Below are positions 52,992 to 60,510 of a stretch of 64,000 nucleotides of DNA, piece by piece (positions within the stretch are counted from its first letter, which is position 1; each line of letters starts with the position of its first letter). The stretch is from Candidatus Woesearchaeota archaeon (GTDB lineage: Archaea > Nanobdellota > Nanobdellia > Woesearchaeales > JAFGPW01), in the NCBI GenBank assembly GCA_016935985.1, contig JAFGPW010000005.1:124001-188000 (forward strand), read 5' to 3'. A program made the position numbers and the translations under genes. The notes under the pieces are model-generated. The model ran no database searches and had not been told where the DNA came from. It was given only the letters and a program-made list of their open reading frames with translations.

Positions 52992-55900
52992 ATGAAAAAA
53001 GAGGGACACGGAGCGCGAGCTCCGGCACGGATCGCGATCATGATGTTCGCGGCAGCGCTCGCCCTCCTCGCCGTGGCGGCAGGCGCGCACGCCCAGATAG
53101 TCGTCGAGAAGCCGCGCCCGGTAATCACCGCCTCCTTCGACGAGCAGGTCACCCTGATCAACTACTCGCTGACGAACGACCGCACGCACGCGCTCGAGCC
53201 GCTGCTGTTCCTCGGCCAGGAAGACAACACCTTCCGCTTCCAGCCTGAATTCAACCTCGCCGACGGCACCTACACCTTCGACATAGCCGCCGAGGACAAC
53301 GTCTCCAACCCCGAATCGACGACCTTCAGGTTCGAGGTGGCGATACCGACGCTTGGGATAACCCTCATCTCCCCCTCGTTCGGCGTCTCCCCCTCGCTCG
53401 TCACCAACCTCATCTTCACGACCTCCCGGTTCGCGACCTGCAGGTGGAGCCACATCGAGCTCCCGGCCTACAACCAGATGATCCCCTTCCAGCAGAGCGC
53501 AGGATCCATCCACGTCCAGGAGAACCTCTCGATCTTCGCCCCGGAGAACACCAACTACTCGGTCTACGTCAGGTGCATGGACGAGTTCGGCTACATCACG
53601 CCGAACCGGCTCTTCCGGATATCATGGGACTCGAGCCCGCCGGTGATACGCTCGCTCACCATAGACCCGAGTGATGGCGGCACCCCACCGAAGGTAGTCC
53701 AGCAGCCGCCCGAGACCACCATCGTCGTCGGGACGGATGACGAGACGCGCTGCAAGTACTCGACCGCGATCGAGGACTACGAGGACATGACCGAGTTCCC
53801 GACCTACTACGACCCGGCCTTCTCCGATGAGAACGGGCTCTTCAGAGGAGGTCTTGCCGACGGCACCCGCTACACCTACCACGTCGCCTGCGAGAACCGG
53901 GCGGAACTCGTCTCGGCGCTCGCGAACATCTCCTTCGTGGTCGACCTCGCGGCGACGCCCTCCATCAGGGTCATATCGCCTTCCGGGACGCTCCCGAACG
54001 GCTCGGTCTACTTCGCGCTCGAGACCAACAAGAACGGCAACTGCTACTACTCGGACGACCCGTCTGACCGCACCAAGTACAGCTTCCCCCAGCTCTCATC
54101 CCGCGACCACCACGTGACCCACCCCAGCACCGTCCCCGAGGGCAGGCAGGCCTGGTACTTCTACTGCGACTTCGCGGAAGGCTCGAGGACCGCAGAGGCC
54201 ACGTTCACGGTCGACCTCACGCCGCCGACCGGCCTCGTGATCGACCCCCGGAACTACACCTGCTCGCTCGACGAGCTAAGGGCCGAGTGGGTGGCGGAGG
54301 ATCTCATCTCCGGCATCGACCGCTACGAGGTCGCCATCGGCAGGACCCTTGGGGGCATCGAGGCGATGAATTGGACTGACGTCGACGACGACGAGTCGAT
54401 GACCGCCGACGGGCTCAACCTCACCGACCTCCAGATCTACTACTGGTCGGTCCGCGCGTATGACCGCGTCGGCAGGATGGCGCAGGCGACGAGCGAAGGC
54501 GTTCTCGTCAACCTCGGCGCCGAGGAATGCATCGAGCGCATACCGCCGAGCGCCTGGATCAACACGAGCAGGAGCGGCGACATCATCTACATCACGCTCC
54601 ATTGCCAGGACAACGTCGGCGGATCCGGCTGCGATCCGAACGGCGACCGCTACGGCATCGCCGACCTCGGGTCGAGCTGCGTGCCCGGCACCGGCTACAC
54701 GCTGCCCGTGCCGGTCGTCCGCACGAGCACCTTCTGCTGGGAGGTAGCTGACCTCGCGGGGAACACGGTGACCGGGAGCCAGACGGTCACCCTGATACCG
54801 ACGTCGGACGACGCCGACGGCGACAACGTCACGAACGAGGCGGACAACTGCCCTGCCATCTTCAACCCGGACCAGGCGGACGCCGACGGCGACGGCATCG
54901 GCGACGCGTGCGAGACCGACACGGAGCCGGGCGCATGCGAGCACGACTACGATTGCGACGGCATCATCGATGAGGAGGACCCGGACATCGACGGCGACGG
55001 CATCCCGAACGACGAGGACCCTGACGACGACGATGATGGGAGCTGCGACACGCGCGACTCGCCGCTCAACGATCCCGACACCTGCACCGGCACGGACGGC
55101 GACGATGACGGCGACGGGACGGACGACGACATCGACATCGACATCGACAACGATCTGGACAACGACGGCATCCCGAACGGTGAGGACGGCGACGATGACG
55201 GCGACGGCCTCGACGACTTCGAGGACGATGACGACGACAACGACGAGCTTCGCGACTGGGAGGACAATGACGACGACAACGACGGCACGCTCGACATCGA
55301 GGACCCCAACCATGGCGGCTCGGATCCCGACTGCGAGTATGTCGCGGGCGACCGCACGACATACAACTGCCGTGACAGAAACGACGACCTCGACGGCGAC
55401 GGCGAGGAGAACTGCGTCGACACCGACCTCGACGGCGACGGGCTCGTGAACTGGGAGGACGATGACGACGACAACGACGGCGTGCCCGACCAGATCGACG
55501 TCGACGACGACAACGACGGGACGTACGACTACAACGAGGTGGACTGCGACAACGACCTCGACAACGACGGCCTGATCAACGGCCAGGACCCGGACGACGA
55601 CGGCGACGGCATCCCCGACAGCGAGGACGATGACGACGACAACGACGGCATCCCCGACCAGTACGACAACGACGACAACAACAACGGCATCCTCGACAAC
55701 GAGGAATTCATCGACTCGGACGGCGACGGCATGTCCGACCAGTGGGAGATAGAGAACGGGCTCGATCCCTATTCCAACGACTCGGAGCTCGACCTCGACG
55801 GCGACGGGCTGACGAACCTCGAAGAGTACCGCGCGGGCACCAAGCCCAGTTCGGCCGACTCTGACGATGACGGCATGCCGGACGACGTCGAGCTCGCCGA

Positions 55901-56669
55901 GGGCTTCGATCCCATGGACCCTTCGAGCTACAAGAGGTCGGGCCTCATGACGATCATCCTACTCATCATCGTCATACTCGTGGTGGTCTCCGGCGGCGGC
56001 TACCTCGGCTACACCGAATACCAGAAGCGTCAGGAGGCGCAGATGCGGGAGCGCCAGCCTCCGCAGCAGGCGGTCCGGGCGCAGCAGGTCGTCCAGCGAC
56101 GCCAGCTCTCTCCGGAGGAGATCAAGCGTCGGCAGGAGATCCAGAAGCGTATCCAGGAGCGCCAGTCCCAGAAGGTGCAGGAGCGCGCCCGGGTCTTCGA
56201 GAAGTTCCGCGAAGGTGGCGCCCGGCGCGAGGGAGAGATACTGCCGCTCAGGACTTCGGAGAAGCCAGCGGCTGAGAAGCCGGTGACAAAGGAGAAGGAT
56301 TCCGAATGGATCGATATATCAGAGATCGGGAAGCGGTCCGCTTCCGCTGTCGGTAAGAAAGGGAAGAAGATCGGCAAGCATTCTGATTTCGACACGCTCG
56401 AGGCGCTCTCGACCCAGAAAGCCAAGGGGAAGAACGTTCTCGAGGAGGCGAAGGCGAAGGACGCGTTCGAGGCCCTTGACCGGAAGGCCGGCACAGCGAA
56501 GAAGGGGACGATGAAGGAAGGGAAGTCCGGTGCAGCCGACGAGTTCGCGGCGCTCACATCGCTCAAAAGGGGAAGGAAGAAGAAGGTAGCCGAGAGGAAG
56601 GGGGCGAAGGACGATTTCGAGACCCTGAAACGGATCGGGAAGAAGCGGCCGAAGAAGAAGCGGAAGTGA
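52992..56669 (+). CDS. 1,225-aa signal-anchored Ig/TSP3-like calcium-binding transmembrane protein with basic cytoplasmic tail
   Basis: This probably links the outer surface to the cytoplasm. An N-terminal signal peptide ends near AHAQ (residues 1-35). Residues 36-600 hold Ig-like modules with Cys pairs of the same type as in the giants (…ATCRWSH… to …VYVRCMDEFG) and an FN3-like segment. Residues 606-979 are Asp/Asn-rich DxDxDGxxD repeats of the thrombospondin type 3 kind, which bind calcium in known families. Two canonical DxDGDGLTNLEEY-type units stand just before the membrane. A single helix lies at about 985-1005. The 220-residue C-terminus is very basic, starts with a Gln/Arg/Glu-rich probable coiled coil (about 1015-1085), and contains four D-x-F-x-x-L motifs spaced 24-26 residues apart. 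The ATG has AGAGGA five bases upstream and follows the third giant by 31 bases, so it is likely co-transcribed. Confidence 0.9.
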   Translation: MKKEGHGARAPARIAIMMFAAALALLAVAAGAHAQIVVEKPRPVITASFDEQVTLINYSLTNDRTHALEPLLFLGQEDNTFRFQPEFNLADGTYTFDIAAEDNVSNPESTTFRFEVAIPTLGITLISPSFGVSPSLVTNLIFTTSRFATCRWSHIELPAYNQMIPFQQSAGSIHVQENLSIFAPENTNYSVYVRCMDEFGYITPNRLFRISWDSSPPVIRSLTIDPSDGGTPPKVVQQPPETTIVVGTDDETRCKYSTAIEDYEDMTEFPTYYDPAFSDENGLFRGGLADGTRYTYHVACENRAELVSALANISFVVDLAATPSIRVISPSGTLPNGSVYFALETNKNGNCYYSDDPSDRTKYSFPQLSSRDHHVTHPSTVPEGRQAWYFYCDFAEGSRTAEATFTVDLTPPTGLVIDPRNYTCSLDELRAEWVAEDLISGIDRYEVAIGRTLGGIEAMNWTDVDDDESMTADGLNLTDLQIYYWSVRAYDRVGRMAQATSEGVLVNLGAEECIERIPPSAWINTSRSGDIIYITLHCQDNVGGSGCDPNGDRYGIADLGSSCVPGTGYTLPVPVVRTSTFCWEVADLAGNTVTGSQTVTLIPTSDDADGDNVTNEADNCPAIFNPDQADADGDGIGDACETDTEPGACEHDYDCDGIIDEEDPDIDGDGIPNDEDPDDDDDGSCDTRDSPLNDPDTCTGTDGDDDGDGTDDDIDIDIDNDLDNDGIPNGEDGDDDGDGLDDFEDDDDDNDELRDWEDNDDDNDGTLDIEDPNHGGSDPDCEYVAGDRTTYNCRDRNDDLDGDGEENCVDTDLDGDGLVNWEDDDDDNDGVPDQIDVDDDNDGTYDYNEVDCDNDLDNDGLINGQDPDDDGDGIPDSEDDDDDNDGIPDQYDNDDNNNGILDNEEFIDSDGDGMSDQWEIENGLDPYSNDSELDLDGDGLTNLEEYRAGTKPSSADSDDDGMPDDVELAEGFDPMDPSSYKRSGLMTIILLIIVILVVVSGGGYLGYTEYQKRQEAQMRERQPPQQAVRAQQVVQRRQLSPEEIKRRQEIQKRIQERQSQKVQERARVFEKFREGGARREGEILPLRTSEKPAAEKPVTKEKDSEWIDISEIGKRSASAVGKKGKKIGKHSDFDTLEALSTQKAKGKNVLEEAKAKDAFEALDRKAGTAKKGTMKEGKSGAADEFAALTSLKRGRKKKVAERKGAKDDFETLKRIGKKRPKKKRK
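54807..55930 (+). repeat. Asp-rich TSP3-type repeat coding region
   Basis: A long low-complexity stretch of GAC/GAT/AAC codons encodes about 370 residues of DxDxDGxxD and DDDDDND units. It is coding in frame with the 1,225-aa protein. Calcium binding is expected from the thrombospondin type 3 family pattern. Confidence 0.85.
56379..56669 (+). other. Cytoplasmic tail segment with four D-x-F-x-x-L motifs
   Basis: Residues 1131-1136 (SDFDTL), 1157-1162 (DAFEAL), 1183-1188 (DEFAAL) and 1207-1212 (DDFETL) sit in Lys/Arg/Gly-rich linkers. The regular spacing and the conserved Phe and Leu suggest short helical docking motifs for a cytoplasmic partner. Confidence 0.65.
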
Positions 56670-56676
56670 TGTTGGC

Positions 56677-57342
56677 ATGCCCCTCTCCCACCACACCAAG
56701 CGACGGGCCCAGGTGCAGGGGCAGGTGATAGTCTACGTGCTCTCGCTCGTGGTGGTCTCGCTCATCCTCCTCTACGGCTACAACGCGATCAGGAGCTTCC
56801 GCGACCGGGCGGAGGATGTCGAGACGGTCCAGTTCAGGACCGAGATACAGGCGGCGGTGAAATCCCTCTCCGCCGACACCGGCACCTTCCGGAAGATGGA
56901 GTTCTTCGTGCCGGAGACGATCGACGAGGTGTGCTTCGCCGACATCGTGAAGAAGGGGTTCATCTATGTCAATGGAGTCGATTCCGAAACCCATCAGCCG
57001 GTGGGACCGCCAGTCCTTCGAACTCGTGTGATGGGATGGACTTTTGAGCAGAGCGGCTCATATCCCTACATCTGCGACAGCATTTGCGGAAGCTGCCCCG
57101 CCCTGATTATGAATATGTATTATTCCTGTGCTGATCCGGAATCAGGGTCAGGCCACAACATCTTCCTCCGTACCAAGGGAAGGCTCATCGACTCGTTTTC
57201 GATCGGAACCATAACCGTCTATCAGCCTGATACGACCAATAATTTCGAAGATTTCCGTTGCTTCCCCATAAACCAGGGAAAGCTCCGCATCAAGCTCACC
57301 GGCGAGGGGAAGTCGACGAACGTCGCCGGCTGGGACGACTGA
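56677..57342 (+). CDS. Type IV pilin-like membrane protein (221 aa)
   Basis: The N-terminus KRRAQVQGQ followed by a helix at about residues 17-35 (VIVYVLSLVVVSLILLYGY) fits an archaeal class III (prepilin) leader, with possible cleavage after Arg10 or Ala11. The 185-residue outer domain holds several cysteines (EVCFADIV, CDSICGSC, YSCADP, FRCFP), probably disulfide-linked. I associate this N-terminal style with conserved uncharacterised DPANN proteins. The start lies seven bases after the previous stop, with GGAAGTGAT as a possible ribosome site. Codons from about 56,980 to 57,260 are noticeably less GC-rich than the surroundings. It probably belongs to the same operon as the giants. Exact role unknown; minor pilin is the best guess. 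Confidence 0.82.
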   Translation: MPLSHHTKRRAQVQGQVIVYVLSLVVVSLILLYGYNAIRSFRDRAEDVETVQFRTEIQAAVKSLSADTGTFRKMEFFVPETIDEVCFADIVKKGFIYVNGVDSETHQPVGPPVLRTRVMGWTFEQSGSYPYICDSICGSCPALIMNMYYSCADPESGSGHNIFLRTKGRLIDSFSIGTITVYQPDTTNNFEDFRCFPINQGKLRIKLTGEGKSTNVAGWDD

Positions 57343-57362
57343 CTACTCTTTGTGATACTGCC

Positions 57363-58730
57363 ATGAGAACGATTGACGGACGTGCGCGCGGCCTCATCAC
57401 CGCATGGGTAATAATCAATCTGTTCGTGCTGCCGCTCTCCTTCGCCACCGATAGGCCCTCACCTGCGGCGCTCGACACCGCGGAGATGCATACCGTTGTA
57501 TTCCAATCCTTCGCAAAGGTCGTGCCCGCTAGGCAAGGAGCGCACGGCCTCGTGTCCGAAGGGGTGGATGGGCTGGGGGGTGCCCGAGGGTCGGGATCGT
57601 TCCTCATCTCGCTCTGGTTCCTTGCGATAGCCAGCCTCTACGGCGCAGGCCTTCTCGCGTCCCTCGCCTTCTCAGGGTCTAAACGAGGCATCATCGAGGT
57701 CCAGTTCAACTGGGTCTTCACGATCATCATCGGCGCGCTCCTGCTCGTCTTCTTCATATCCATCGTCAACAAGCAGCGGCAGGGCGCCGACCTCACGGTG
57801 TCGTCGATTATCCTCAGCGACCTCAACTCCATCCTCGTCGGGTCGAAGGTCAGCACCGGCACGCTCCGCCTGGTGCAGTTCCCGGAGGCGACGCTCGGTT
57901 TCTCGTGCGACGAGTACTACGTGAACGGCATACCGAAGCAAATCAAGGAGCGCACCATCTTCGCTCCCGACTCGATAAAGGGCGAGTCGCTGCTCGTCTG
58001 GGCGGAGGATTGGGGGCTTCCGTTCAAGGTGACCAATTTCCTCTACGTGACAAGCCCGGAAGTGCGTTACGTGATATACAACCTGGGGGGCGGCTCGGTC
58101 CTCGCCCGGGAGCTGAACGAAACCCTGCCTGCAGAGATAACGAAAGAGGTCGTAACAGATCTCAATGATCTCTACAACCTCCCTGACCAGAACAACTACA
58201 AGGTGCGGATCGTCCTCTTCGGGTACGGGGATTCCGTCCCGCCGATCCCGACGGACCTCATGAACTCGATGCCTGACGGCGAGCTCACTGTCATCAACAT
58301 AACCGTCACCTCCTCTCCGGAGACCTCGCCGCTCGACGGCTATGGAAGGATCGACTGGTGGGAGAAGGAAGGGACGGGCTTCGCGCTCCGCGGCTCGAGT
58401 CCCTTCATTCGGAAGGAGAGCGTCCATGCGGCGGTCATCGCCGAAGATTTCGAGACCTATGAATGCATCATGGAGAAATCCTTCCAGCATGCGAACCTCG
58501 TCGCGCAGGTGTACCTGAACCGGTCCGATACGCTCCGGATATGGCATCAGGACCATCCGCCGCTCAGATGTGCGGGTTACCACGACACGGCAAGGACTGC
58601 TCTTAACGCGATTATAGCGAACACCGAATCCTATACCTCCACATCAGTATCCGACGTATTCACGCAGATCCAGTCACTCAACGAGAACAACGACCTGCTC
58701 GAGCTCTACAGCTGCTCGCTCATCTATTGA
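57363..58730 (+). CDS. 455-aa membrane protein: giant-type anchor fused to a pilin-like core
   Basis: I place the start at ATG 57,363, six bases after a GTGAT ribosome site and clear of the upstream gene. An in-frame ATG at 57,258 would overlap that gene by 85 bases. Helices at residues 10-28 (LITAWVIINLFVLPLSFA), 79-103 and 116-134 match the spacing of the anchors of the two downstream-extending giants. The third helix is itself preceded by KRGIIEVQFNW, which resembles the beginning of a class III pilin. The remaining 320 or so residues form a soluble outer domain with few cysteines (SCDEYY, YECIMEKS, LRCAGY, YSCSLIY) and no motif I can assign. The fusion suggests it shares membrane sorting or assembly with the giants. 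Function unknown. Confidence 0.83.
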   Translation: MRTIDGRARGLITAWVIINLFVLPLSFATDRPSPAALDTAEMHTVVFQSFAKVVPARQGAHGLVSEGVDGLGGARGSGSFLISLWFLAIASLYGAGLLASLAFSGSKRGIIEVQFNWVFTIIIGALLLVFFISIVNKQRQGADLTVSSIILSDLNSILVGSKVSTGTLRLVQFPEATLGFSCDEYYVNGIPKQIKERTIFAPDSIKGESLLVWAEDWGLPFKVTNFLYVTSPEVRYVIYNLGGGSVLARELNETLPAEITKEVVTDLNDLYNLPDQNNYKVRIVLFGYGDSVPPIPTDLMNSMPDGELTVINITVTSSPETSPLDGYGRIDWWEKEGTGFALRGSSPFIRKESVHAAVIAEDFETYECIMEKSFQHANLVAQVYLNRSDTLRIWHQDHPPLRCAGYHDTARTALNAIIANTESYTSTSVSDVFTQIQSLNENNDLLELYSCSLIY

Positions 58731-58731
58731 C

Positions 58732-59253
58732 ATGGCATACGAACGGCACTCGCGGAAAGGGACGCGCTCCCAGATCAAGATGGGAGAGACGATCGCGATA
58801 CTCTTCATCTTCTTCTTCATCATGGCCTTCGGCTTCGTCTTCTACACTCGCATCCAGACGAGCTCGATCCAGGACGACATCCATCAGCAGTTCATCCTGC
58901 GCTCGATCGAGGTGGCGCAGATGGCGCTCGCGATGCCCGAGCTCGCCTGCAGCCAGGCTGAGGTCGAGGAATTCGACTGCTTCGACGTCATCAAGCTCGA
59001 GTACATACATTCCCTCACCGACCAGACGACGAACCCAGCTGCGCATCTGTTCTATTTCGACATGTTCTACTACGGGAGGATCTATGTCGATGAGATCTAT
59101 CCGGATCCCGATAACCAGTGGGTTATCTACGAGCACGGCCTCCCCGACGCCGCAGCCGGCGTCACGAGCCGGATACCGGTGGTGCTACGGGACGTGCGGG
59201 GGGCAAAGCCGCAGCAGCGGTTCGGGGTGCTGACCATTGAGAGCTACGAATGA
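58732..59253 (+). CDS. Pilin-like membrane protein (173 aa)
   Basis: The ATG lies one base after the previous stop, so translation is probably coupled; no strong ribosome site is seen. RKGTRSQIKMGET precedes one helix (about residues 20-38, rich in Phe/Ile). An outer domain of about 135 residues follows, with three cysteines (ELACSQ, FDCFD) and aromatic-rich strands. The basic-Gln-Ile-Lys-Met-Gly-Glu leader resembles those of pilin-like proteins in DPANN genomes. The next gene starts inside its last 17 bases. Likely a minor pilin or pilus-assembly component; unproven. Confidence 0.8.
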   Translation: MAYERHSRKGTRSQIKMGETIAILFIFFFIMAFGFVFYTRIQTSSIQDDIHQQFILRSIEVAQMALAMPELACSQAEVEEFDCFDVIKLEYIHSLTDQTTNPAAHLFYFDMFYYGRIYVDEIYPDPDNQWVIYEHGLPDAAAGVTSRIPVVLRDVRGAKPQQRFGVLTIESYE

Positions 59254-59833
59254 ACGGCGGTTCGGGAACCGGGCGCAGACCGAGGTGCTCGGGCTCGCGA
59301 TAGTCATCATACTCATCATGGTGGGCATCCTCTTCGTGGTGAAGTTCACGCTCCGCGAGCAGACGTCTCAAGCGCGGACGACCTTCACGAGCGCTGAGAT
59401 CGCCTCGAACCTCGCGAACACGGTCCTCGAGACCTCTGATGTCGATTGCCACGGCCTCTCGGTTAAGACCTTGCTCGAGGACTGCGCAAAGCCGCCGTCA
59501 GACATCGACTGCGACAACAACAATGTGCCGGACTCCTGCCAGTACGCCCTCGACATCATCGATGAGCTGCTCAAGGACACGCTCGTCGCCTGGGAGCGGC
59601 CCTTCGTCTTCAACGTCACCCAGTTCCCGGGAGCGCAGCGCTACCTCTTCTCCGGCGGGGCGCCGTCGAACACCGGGCTCTTCCAAAGCACTCCAGGAGT
59701 CTGGGTGTGGCCGCCGCGCGCGACAGGACCCACGACCCTCCCGGACGGCGACTATGCCAGCCGTGAGAGCAAGATCTTCATCGTCCCGCTCAACCCCGGC
59801 ACCCTCTTCATCAGGGTCGACCTGTACAGCTGA
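59237..59833 (+). CDS. Type IV pilin-like membrane protein, TTG start (198 aa)
   Basis: The frame opens only two codons before TTG 59,237 (in-frame stop at 59,231), and GGGGTG lies seven bases upstream, so TTG is the only sensible start. It overlaps the previous gene by 17 bases. The leader GNRAQTEVLGLAIVIILI is a good class III prepilin sequence: basic residue, Ala, Gln, and Glu at the conserved position before the helix (about residues 16-37). The outer domain has four cysteines in a DVDCHGL…EDCAKP…IDCDNNNVPDSCQ cluster. It is the last gene of the first transcription unit; no clear terminator is seen after it. Confidence 0.83.
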   Translation: MRATNERRFGNRAQTEVLGLAIVIILIMVGILFVVKFTLREQTSQARTTFTSAEIASNLANTVLETSDVDCHGLSVKTLLEDCAKPPSDIDCDNNNVPDSCQYALDIIDELLKDTLVAWERPFVFNVTQFPGAQRYLFSGGAPSNTGLFQSTPGVWVWPPRATGPTTLPDGDYASRESKIFIVPLNPGTLFIRVDLYS

Positions 59834-59995
59834 CGAGTGGGAACTGGTGCGCAAGGAAGGAGGCTCTCGGCGCCGATTATAGAGAGTAAGGAGTGTCTAT
59901 TAAAACTGGCGTGCAGCAAAAGATTTAAATATAACTTAGTCCACTGGTAGAGATTATCCTGATTAAATGCTCCGTAGGCAAGAGGTGATAACCGT
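59834..59995 (+). promoter_or_regulatory. Intergenic promoter region with TATA box 59,924-59,933
   Basis: This 162-base gap contains TTTAAATATA at 59,924-59,933, a good archaeal TATA box preceded by an A/G-rich stretch that could act as BRE. A start of transcription about 25 bases downstream (near 59,955) would leave a leader of about 40 bases. The ribosome site GAGGTGAT at 59,982-59,989 sits six bases before the ATG. The rest holds no gene. Confidence 0.8.
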
Positions 59996-60238
59996 ATGAA
60001 AAAGGCTCAAGGCATCTCCATGAATGTCATCATCATCGCAGCAATCGCCTTGCTCGTCCTCGTGATCCTGTCCATAATCTTCATGGGCCGGATGGGAAGC
60101 TGGGGCCAGAGCGTGAACCAATGCGATAACAAGGGAGGCACCTGCATGACCGGGACCGTCTGCGATCCCGGTTTCCAGGTCTACCAGGGATGGACCTGCG
60201 ATGCAGGCGAGGTCTGCTGCGTCCCGATAACCGCCTGA
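59996..60238 (+). CDS. Small six-cysteine mini-pilin (80 aa)
   Basis: MKKAQGISMN followed by a helix (residues 11-30) is a textbook archaeal class III leader, with cleavage expected after Ala4. The short outer part has six cysteines in the order C-x6-C-x5-C-x11-C-x5-CC, including GGTC and CCV, which looks like a knottin-type disulfide head. The same order of six cysteines occurs in the proteins at 63,103 and 63,432. It stands alone between a strong TATA box with a near-ideal ribosome site and a T-tract. It is therefore probably the most highly expressed gene of the window and a candidate major pilin. Role inferred. Confidence 0.88.
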   Translation: MKKAQGISMNVIIIAAIALLVLVILSIIFMGRMGSWGQSVNQCDNKGGTCMTGTVCDPGFQVYQGWTCDAGEVCCVPITA

Positions 60239-60251
60239 GGGCGGCACTTCC

Positions 60252-60258
60252 TTTTTTT
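60252..60258 (+). terminator. T-tract terminator after the 80-aa mini-pilin
   Basis: TTTTTTT lies 14 bases after the stop codon. Archaeal RNA polymerase terminates at such T-runs without needing a hairpin. A second transcription unit with its own TATA box starts just downstream. Confidence 0.65.
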
Positions 60259-60338
60259 CATCATTCCCATTCTATCTTCTCCTCATCCGTACGCTGCCTG
60301 ATGGAGAGCTGGAGCGCGTGTCCTGAGGCATAGAAAGG

Positions 60339-60347
60339 TATTTAAAG
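60339..60347 (+). promoter_or_regulatory. TATA box upstream of the 34-aa peptide gene
   Basis: TATTTAAAG lies about 55 bases before the ATG at 60,402, with AGAAAGG upstream as a possible BRE. Transcription would start near 60,370. The gap 60,239-60,401 holds this promoter and the preceding T-tract and no other gene. Confidence 0.7.
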
Positions 60348-60401
60348 CCAGGAGGCAGGTATGCTCCTGCTCGCCGGCTAGCGGCCGTGCATGGTGGAAA
60401 T

Positions 60402-60506
60402 ATGGAGTTCCCTCTCAAGATGCTGGTGTCGGTGATCATCGTCATCATCGTGGGAGCGATCTTCATCATGGCCTTCTTTTCGGTCAGGTCCATCCTCACT
60501 TCCTAA
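60402..60506 (+). CDS. 34-aa single-helix membrane peptide
   Basis: This short open frame reads MEFPLKMLVS, then a helix VIIVIIVGAIFIMAFF and SVRSILTS. It has a TATA box at the right distance, a GGTGG ribosome-like site at 60,393-60,397, and ends four bases before the next gene. The ATG at 60,391 is in another frame that closes after 14 codons. The peptide resembles a pilin leader/helix with almost no head, so it could be a membrane partner or regulator of the following pilin-like proteins. Function unknown. Confidence 0.65.
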   Translation: MEFPLKMLVSVIIVIIVGAIFIMAFFSVRSILTS

Positions 60507-60510
60507 TACC

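Noticed and set aside
54950-55740. Dense GAC/GAT/AAC repeats considered as a CRISPR or satellite array
   Set aside because: There are no constant-length repeats separated by unique spacers. The stretch is in frame and encodes thrombospondin type 3-like calcium repeats.
57258-57362. Upstream ATG extension of the 455-aa protein
   Set aside because: It would overlap the previous gene by 85 bases and add a basic, non-membrane stretch. The ATG at 57,363 has a GTGAT ribosome site and starts right before the conserved first helix.
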